Origin: Robinsoniella peoriensis
GTDB lineage: Bacteria > Bacillota > Clostridia > Lachnospirales > Lachnospiraceae
DNA: 64,000 nt
Assembly (NCBI RefSeq): GCF_000797495.1
Contig: NZ_JTGN01000010.1
Coordinates: 156,998-220,997, forward strand
Direction: 5' to 3'
Below are positions 59,238 to 64,000 of the stretch, one piece after another. Below the pieces are notes generated by a model. It searched no databases and was not told where the DNA came from. It saw only the letters and a list, made by a program, of their open reading frames with translations. Position numbers and translations under genes: made by a program. Within the stretch, counting starts at the first letter, position 1; each line of letters begins with the position of its first letter.

Positions 59238-60563
59238 ATGAGTGAAAAAATGGGAAACCAGGTAGTAGAAGCGAGAACTGAGAGAACGAAATGGTATTGT
59301 GACGCAAGATTTGGAATGTTTATTCATTGGGGACTCTATTCAATTCCTGCAAGGGGAGAATGGGTGCGCAGTACCGAACGGATGCCAAAGGAAGAATATG
59401 ATCAGTTTTTTGATGAATTTACCACAGAAAATTATGACCCGAAAGAATGGGCGAGACTGGCGAAAAAAGCAGGCATGAAATATGCGGTATTAACTGCAAA
59501 GCATCATGACGGATTTTGCCTTTATGACACGAAACTGACAGATTTTAAGTCCACCAATGCCCCTTGCAAAAGAGACCTTGTACGGGAATTTCTGGATGCA
59601 TTCCGTGCCGAGGGAATTCGTGTGGGACTGTATTTTTCCATTATTGACTGGCGCCATCCCGATTTCCCGCATTATGGGGACAAGTTTCATCCAATGAGAG
59701 ATAATGAAGACTTTAAAGGGAAAGAACATGACTTTGACCGGTATCTCACCTATATGCACGGACAGGTAAAAGAGCTGCTGACAAATTACGGGCATTTAGA
59801 CCTGATGTGGTTTGATTTTTCTTATGGTCCGATGAATTGTGAAAAGTGGAAAGCATCGGAACTGATTGAAATGGTAAGAAGCATCCAGCCTCATATCGTA
59901 ATTGATAACCGCCTGGAAGGAAGTGCGGAAAATGCCGGGTCTATCCGTACCCTAAATCCTACCGCATATTCCGGGGATTTTGCGTCACCGGAACAGATGG
60001 TTCCGCCGGAAGGCATCCGTGATGAAGCCGGAAACCCGATACCGTGGGAGGCATGCATTACCCTGAATAATAACTGGGGGTATGCGGCTCATGATTACCA
60101 TTATAAATCAGCTAAAATGGTAATTCATATGCTGGTAGAATGTGTCAGCAAAAACGGCAACCTGATCTTAAATGTAGGTCCCAATGCAAAGGGAGAGATC
60201 CCGGTAGAATCGGTAGAAATTCTGGAAGAAGTGGGAACGTGGATGAAGCAGAACGGCAGAAGTATCTACGGCTGCGGACTGTCAGAATTTCCAAAGCCTG
60301 AGTGGGGAAGATTTACCCAGAACGGTAAAAAGCTGTACGCCCATGTTATGGAAGAACAGGCGGGAGCAATCTGTCTGGAAAAGATGGCAGGAATGGTTGA
60401 CCATATGCGTTTATTAAAGGATGGGTCGGAAGTGAAGGAAACGTTTTTCTGGAACTTAAAGGAATATGCGGAAAATGCATTTTTCTTCTTTGATACCCAT
60501 AGCAGTGACTGCTATCCGCTGCCGGATGAACACGATACGGTGGTAGAGATAACGTTAAAATAG
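59238..60563 (+). CDS. GH29 alpha-L-fucosidase
   Basis: A 441-residue enzyme without a signal peptide, so probably cytoplasmic. Family features are WYCDARFGMFIHWGLYS at the N-terminus, YAVLTAKHHDGFCLYDT, GLYFSIIDWRHPDFP, and the nucleophile Asp193 in LMWFDFSYGP. A short C-terminal beta region follows. It should release fucose from imported oligosaccharides or glycopeptides. The ribosome binding site is AGGAGG. It lies 31 bases after the transglutaminase-like gene, completing an operon of regulator, importer and catabolic enzymes. A weak hairpin at 60569-60593 (TGGGATGG and CCATCCCA) follows. Confidence 0.92.
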   Translation: MSEKMGNQVVEARTERTKWYCDARFGMFIHWGLYSIPARGEWVRSTERMPKEEYDQFFDEFTTENYDPKEWARLAKKAGMKYAVLTAKHHDGFCLYDTKLTDFKSTNAPCKRDLVREFLDAFRAEGIRVGLYFSIIDWRHPDFPHYGDKFHPMRDNEDFKGKEHDFDRYLTYMHGQVKELLTNYGHLDLMWFDFSYGPMNCEKWKASELIEMVRSIQPHIVIDNRLEGSAENAGSIRTLNPTAYSGDFASPEQMVPPEGIRDEAGNPIPWEACITLNNNWGYAAHDYHYKSAKMVIHMLVECVSKNGNLILNVGPNAKGEIPVESVEILEEVGTWMKQNGRSIYGCGLSEFPKPEWGRFTQNGKKLYAHVMEEQAGAICLEKMAGMVDHMRLLKDGSEVKETFFWNLKEYAENAFFFFDTHSSDCYPLPDEHDTVVEITLK

Positions 60564-60671
60564 AAAAATGGGATGGCTGCAGTATCCATCCCACAAACTG
60601 GTACATACAGCTGTCAGAAAGCAATTTCAAACACTGTAACTAATAATGGGAGGATCTGAAAGGAGTGTATT

Positions 60672-62093
60672 ATGATATTAATTGGAAATAACAGCTTTGC
60701 AAATTGTATCGTTCGTTTTTATGGGGAAGGGTCTTCTGCAATCGAAAAAGATTTCAAAAAGGCTTCTGCTGTTTTTCAGGGGAAATATCTGCAGAGCCGG
60801 GTTTTAACAGATGGGGAAGGCAGAGTATGTATTTTGACTGGGATGGGAAATCCGGAAGAGATTACCATTCTGAAATTGAAAGAACTGCTGGCAAAAGCAG
60901 CAAAAGAAGTGAAGAACTGTGAAATGAAAGAAGCGGTAATCGATATTTCTGAGCTTCTTAAAATCTTTGGTATCCAATGTGTTGAGAAATGTGTGGAGAG
61001 CATTCGGCTTGGGCTGGCTGAAGGACTGACTTATAAAAAAGATGCAAAGACAGAAGAATATAATATTTTCCTGTCCGGAATCCCGGAGGATCAGCTGGCA
61101 TTGGCACAGGAACTCCACCGGGAAGGGGAAGTTCTGGGTGATGCAGTGATCTTTACTAGAAAGCTGGTGAATATGCCGGGAAATAAACTGCGGCCCATGG
61201 ATCTGGCAAAAGAAATTGAAGAGCATGTGAAGGACTGCGGTATAGAATACGTATTGTATGATTACGATAAACTTCAGGAAATGGGTATGGGTGCATTAAA
61301 TGCGGTAGGTGGCAGCAGTGAATTCCCGCCCTGCATGTGCGTACTGCGTTATAATGGAGATCCGGACAGTAAAGAGATCACCGGACTGGTTGGAAAAGGC
61401 GTAACGTCGGATACCGGCGGCTATTGTCTGAAATCCCGTGATTCCCTGATTGGTATGCACGGTGATATGGCAGGCGGTGCAGTGACGGCCTCTGTGATAA
61501 AGGCATTGGCGAAAAGCAAAGCAAGAGTCAATGTGACTTGTGTAATTCCCATCTGTGAAAACCGCCTGACAGCCGGAAGCCTTCTTCCAGGGGATGTCAT
61601 TACTTCCTATTCGGGACAGACCATTGAAATATTAAATACCGATGCGGAAGGCCGCCTGATACTTGCTGACGGAGTGAGCTATGCCGTAATGGAGGAAAGG
61701 GTTACCAGGGTGCTGGATATTGCTACGCTCACAGGAGCTATGGCAAATGCACTGGGGAATCATGTCACAGGTGTAATCGCCGATTCCGACCAGATATGGA
61801 ATGAGCTGGAAGAAGCGTCCGCGGGCACCGGGGAATATTTCTGCCGTCTGCCGTTTTACCGGGAGAATGAAAAAATGCTGGAAAGTGAAATTGGGGATAT
61901 TAAGAATATGGGTGAAAGCTTCTGCGGTGCAATTACGGCAGGACTTTTCATCCGGCATTTTGCTAACCAGGTGCCATGGATTCATCTGGATATTGCCGGT
62001 ACGGCACATGTTGGAAAGCCGCTGTATGAATTCCAGGCGAAGGGCGCTACGGGGGCGACGATTGATACGATTTATCGTTGGCTGAAGGGCTGA
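60672..62093 (+). CDS. Leucyl aminopeptidase (M17 family)
   Basis: A 473-residue metallopeptidase. The M17 signature NTDAEGRL is at residues 322-329, and metal and active-site residues lie in GLVGKGVTSDTGGYCLKS and MHGDMAGGAV. The N-terminal domain is shorter and more divergent than in E. coli PepA. It removes N-terminal residues from peptides in the cytoplasm. The start has AAAGGAGTG upstream. It could help break down peptides freed from glycopeptides imported by the adjacent operon, or be an independent housekeeping gene; the 108-base gap with a hairpin leaves this open. A terminator follows at 62129-62163. Confidence 0.93.
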   Translation: MILIGNNSFANCIVRFYGEGSSAIEKDFKKASAVFQGKYLQSRVLTDGEGRVCILTGMGNPEEITILKLKELLAKAAKEVKNCEMKEAVIDISELLKIFGIQCVEKCVESIRLGLAEGLTYKKDAKTEEYNIFLSGIPEDQLALAQELHREGEVLGDAVIFTRKLVNMPGNKLRPMDLAKEIEEHVKDCGIEYVLYDYDKLQEMGMGALNAVGGSSEFPPCMCVLRYNGDPDSKEITGLVGKGVTSDTGGYCLKSRDSLIGMHGDMAGGAVTASVIKALAKSKARVNVTCVIPICENRLTAGSLLPGDVITSYSGQTIEILNTDAEGRLILADGVSYAVMEERVTRVLDIATLTGAMANALGNHVTGVIADSDQIWNELEEASAGTGEYFCRLPFYRENEKMLESEIGDIKNMGESFCGAITAGLFIRHFANQVPWIHLDIAGTAHVGKPLYEFQAKGATGATIDTIYRWLKG

Positions 62094-62128
62094 GGTGTCT
62101 GGTTTGATTAATTAAATTATGTTGGTGT

Positions 62129-62163
62129 AAACTTCTTCGCAGCTTGCTGCGGGGAAGTTTTTT
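62129..62163 (+). terminator. Terminator after the aminopeptidase
   Basis: AAACTTC pairs with GAAGTTT, and CGCAG pairs with CTGCG around CTTG, followed by a run of T. Confidence 0.85.
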
Positions 62164-62372
62164 CGTTATGGAATTTTAATGAAGCAGATATAAAATAATG
62201 GATACTTTTATGCATGATCGTGCTCTTCCAGGAACTGGCAGTGGGAAAAGATTTTTTGTTATATCCAGCCCCCCTTTTTATGACGTAAAAGGAGCTATTC
62301 AATACATTATGACAATATATGTGATGGATATATGATAACATTGTAAAAATATGTCGAAAAGGAGAGGGAGTT

Positions 62373-64000
62373 ATGGATATGAAAAATAAGTTATTATGTA
62401 GAAAGTGGAAAAGATGGACGGCGCTGGTCATGGTAGTTGTAATGATACTATTGCAGCCGTGTACGGTTCTGGCTGATGCCGGGATACGCAGGACAGAGAC
62501 AGGAGCAGAAAAAGCTGATGTGAATGAGTCAGCAGAGGATATAGAGAAGAGCTCACTAGAAACAGAATCTGAGCAGAAAGAGGAAGCAATATTAAATGGG
62601 GATTCAGAAGAAACATCGGAGGAAGAACTACTATCAGAGATGGAAACGGAGGTGTTTACAGAAGCGTTTACCGAAATAGAGACGGAAGTATCTTATGATA
62701 TAGAAACGGAGGACTCTACTGAGGAAAATTTACTGGATATAGAAACAGAGGAGAAAGTTACGGAGGATATGGAAACAGAAGAACCCGGGGAAACAGGTTC
62801 AGACATCCTTTTGGAAACGGAATCGGAAACAGTAGTTTTCGAGGGTAATTTTTCACAGAAGAAGATATCAGAAAAAATGTATACGGTAACATTTTTTGCA
62901 GATAATGTAATCGTAGATAAGCAGACAGTAACGGAAGGGGAAGCAGCAGAAGAACCGGGAGCTCCGGAAAAACCAGGGTATACCTTTCTGGGATGGAGCG
63001 GAGATTATACCAGGGTGACAAACAGCCGGAATGTATATGCACAATATGCTGTCGGGGAATTTGCAACCCATATTGTTACCTTCATGGATTATGATGGAAG
63101 ACTTGCGGGAAACCGGCAGTATGTACAGGACGGCGGCAGTGCCGGAAGTCCTGTGATGCCGGAAAGGCCGGGTTACACCTTCTTAGGCTGGGATGAAAGC
63201 CGGTTCTATATCAAGGGGGATAAAACGCTAAATGCCCAATATCGGGAGGGCGTATACAAGACGTATACACTAAATTATTACGGATACCTTAATAACAAAG
63301 CCACTGAGCAAATCTTAAAAGAGGAAATTGTAGTGGAAGGAGAGGATGGTGTACCACCCGAGCCGGAAGAGGTAGAGGGCTATACTTTTGCAGGCTGGGA
63401 CAGGAACATTCTGTATACGAATGTGTACCGAAGCCAGAACATTAAGGCGCTGTATTATAAGGGGAAATACAGTACGCATAAAGTCGAGTTTGTGGATTAT
63501 AACGGGAAAGCACTGATGAATCCGCAGCATATCCCAGACGGAGAGAGTGCTTACAGCCCGTTAAAACCAGTACGGGAAGGTCATACGTTTATCGGCTGGG
63601 ACAAGAGCCGTTTCTGGATACATAAGGATACGAAGCTGACTGCCCGGTACCGGGAAGGTGAGCATAAGACCTATACGCAGAACTATTATGGTTACCGTAA
63701 TAACAAAGCCACTGAGCAAATCTTAAAAGAGGAAATTGTAGTGGAAGGAGAGGATGGTGTACCACCCGAGCCGGAAGAGGTAGAGGGCTATACTTTTGCA
63801 GGCTGGGACAGGAACATTCTGTATACGAATGTGTACCGAAGCCAGAACATTAAGGCGCTGTATTATAAGGGGAAATACAGTACGCATAAAGTCGAGTTTG
63901 TGGATTATAACGGGAAAGCACTGATGAATCCGCAGCATATCCCAGACGGAGAGAGTGCTTACAGCCCGTTAAAACCAGTACGGGAAGGTCATACGTTTAT
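62373..64000 (+). CDS. Repeat-rich surface protein with InlB-type B repeats (3' partial)
   Basis: The frame is open to the right edge, so the C-terminus is missing. The signal peptide (about residues 1-31, hydrophobic core ALVMVVVMILLQPC) is followed by about 120 residues rich in Glu and Thr. Repeats of the Listeria-Bacteroides (InlB B-repeat) type come next: each has a beta-strand start (VTFFADNVIV; HIVTFMDYDG), a PGYTFLGW or GYTFAGW core and an alternating ending in YAQY, AQY or ALYY. Five or more units are visible. Such proteins are cell-wall anchored or secreted and act in adhesion; a sortase motif would lie beyond the window. Start: AAAAGGAGAGGGAG precedes ATG 62373. Confidence 0.85.
   Translation, partial: MDMKNKLLCRKWKRWTALVMVVVMILLQPCTVLADAGIRRTETGAEKADVNESAEDIEKSSLETESEQKEEAILNGDSEETSEEELLSEMETEVFTEAFTEIETEVSYDIETEDSTEENLLDIETEEKVTEDMETEEPGETGSDILLETESETVVFEGNFSQKKISEKMYTVTFFADNVIVDKQTVTEGEAAEEPGAPEKPGYTFLGWSGDYTRVTNSRNVYAQYAVGEFATHIVTFMDYDGRLAGNRQYVQDGGSAGSPVMPERPGYTFLGWDESRFYIKGDKTLNAQYREGVYKTYTLNYYGYLNNKATEQILKEEIVVEGEDGVPPEPEEVEGYTFAGWDRNILYTNVYRSQNIKALYYKGKYSTHKVEFVDYNGKALMNPQHIPDGESAYSPLKPVREGHTFIGWDKSRFWIHKDTKLTARYREGEHKTYTQNYYGYRNNKATEQILKEEIVVEGEDGVPPEPEEVEGYTFAGWDRNILYTNVYRSQNIKALYYKGKYSTHKVEFVDYNGKALMNPQHIPDGESAYSPLKPVREGHTF
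63291..64000 (+). repeat. 408-bp direct repeat in the surface protein gene
   Basis: 63291-63592 is identical to 63699-64000, a period of 408 bp equal to 136 residues (two B repeats). Identity runs to the edge of the window, so the repeat probably continues. Such identity between repeats suggests recent duplication or gene conversion. Confidence 0.95.

Noticed and set aside
63315..63938. Two identical 71-residue minus-strand frames
   Set aside because: They are shadows of the 408-bp repeat in the surface protein gene.

Overview
The window looks like chromosomal DNA of a spore-forming gut Clostridium of the Lachnospiraceae type. This is inferred from the moderate GC content, strong AGGAGG ribosome binding sites, frequent TTG starts, a T-box ahead of valS, BclA-like collagen proteins, YesMN/AraC-controlled glycan ABC operons and an EFR1-type ferredoxin. 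No rRNA or tRNA gene was seen.

Layout. 1-3415 is the 3' part of a lantibiotic/cationic-peptide immunity module (two permeases, response regulator, histidine kinase; the ATPase is presumably upstream of the window). 3500-9239 is sbcD-sbcC plus a phospholipase D-like membrane protein. 9315-23244 is an accessory region bounded by two collagen-like genes on the minus strand. It holds a serine recombinase in frame with the first collagen gene, an AIM24 protein, a second complete immunity module (ATPase, two permeases, regulator, kinase), a GIY-YIG/DUF2075 helicase followed by a MazG-like pyrophosphohydrolase, an unrecognised membrane-anchored protein and a low-molecular-weight phosphatase. 23526-28258 carries an SseB-like protein, an acetyl-esterase-like hydrolase, a condensation-type acyltransferase with a membrane tail and an ArsR-type regulator.

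28584-38175 is a glycan-uptake locus: YesM/YesN two-component system, ABC binding protein, two permeases and a GH78 rhamnosidase-like enzyme. 38206-39812 holds a strong promoter with a short terminated transcript, a 39-residue lysine-rich peptide and a glycosyltransferase-like gene whose natural start is one base out of frame at a poly-A run. 39977-40874 is an approximately 0.9 kb compound palindrome made of two nested hairpin units. Relatives of it lie at about 28283-28453 and 48072-48108. 40940-50141 has an EFR1 ferredoxin, T-box-valS, a TetR regulator with a 51-bp perfect palindrome and a small membrane protein, a MurE-like ligase, and a thioredoxin-thioredoxin-CcdA fusion.

50278-60563 is a second glycan locus: membrane AraC regulator, LipO-type binding protein, LplB/YtcP-type permeases, a transglutaminase-like protein and a GH29 fucosidase. 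It is followed by an M17 aminopeptidase and, running off the end, a repeat-rich surface protein.

The two glycan loci suggest use of rhamnose- and fucose-containing glycans. The two immunity modules suggest exposure to antimicrobial peptides. The best candidates for something undescribed are the nested-palindrome repeat family, the recombinase/collagen arrangement, and the helicase-MazG-membrane protein cluster.
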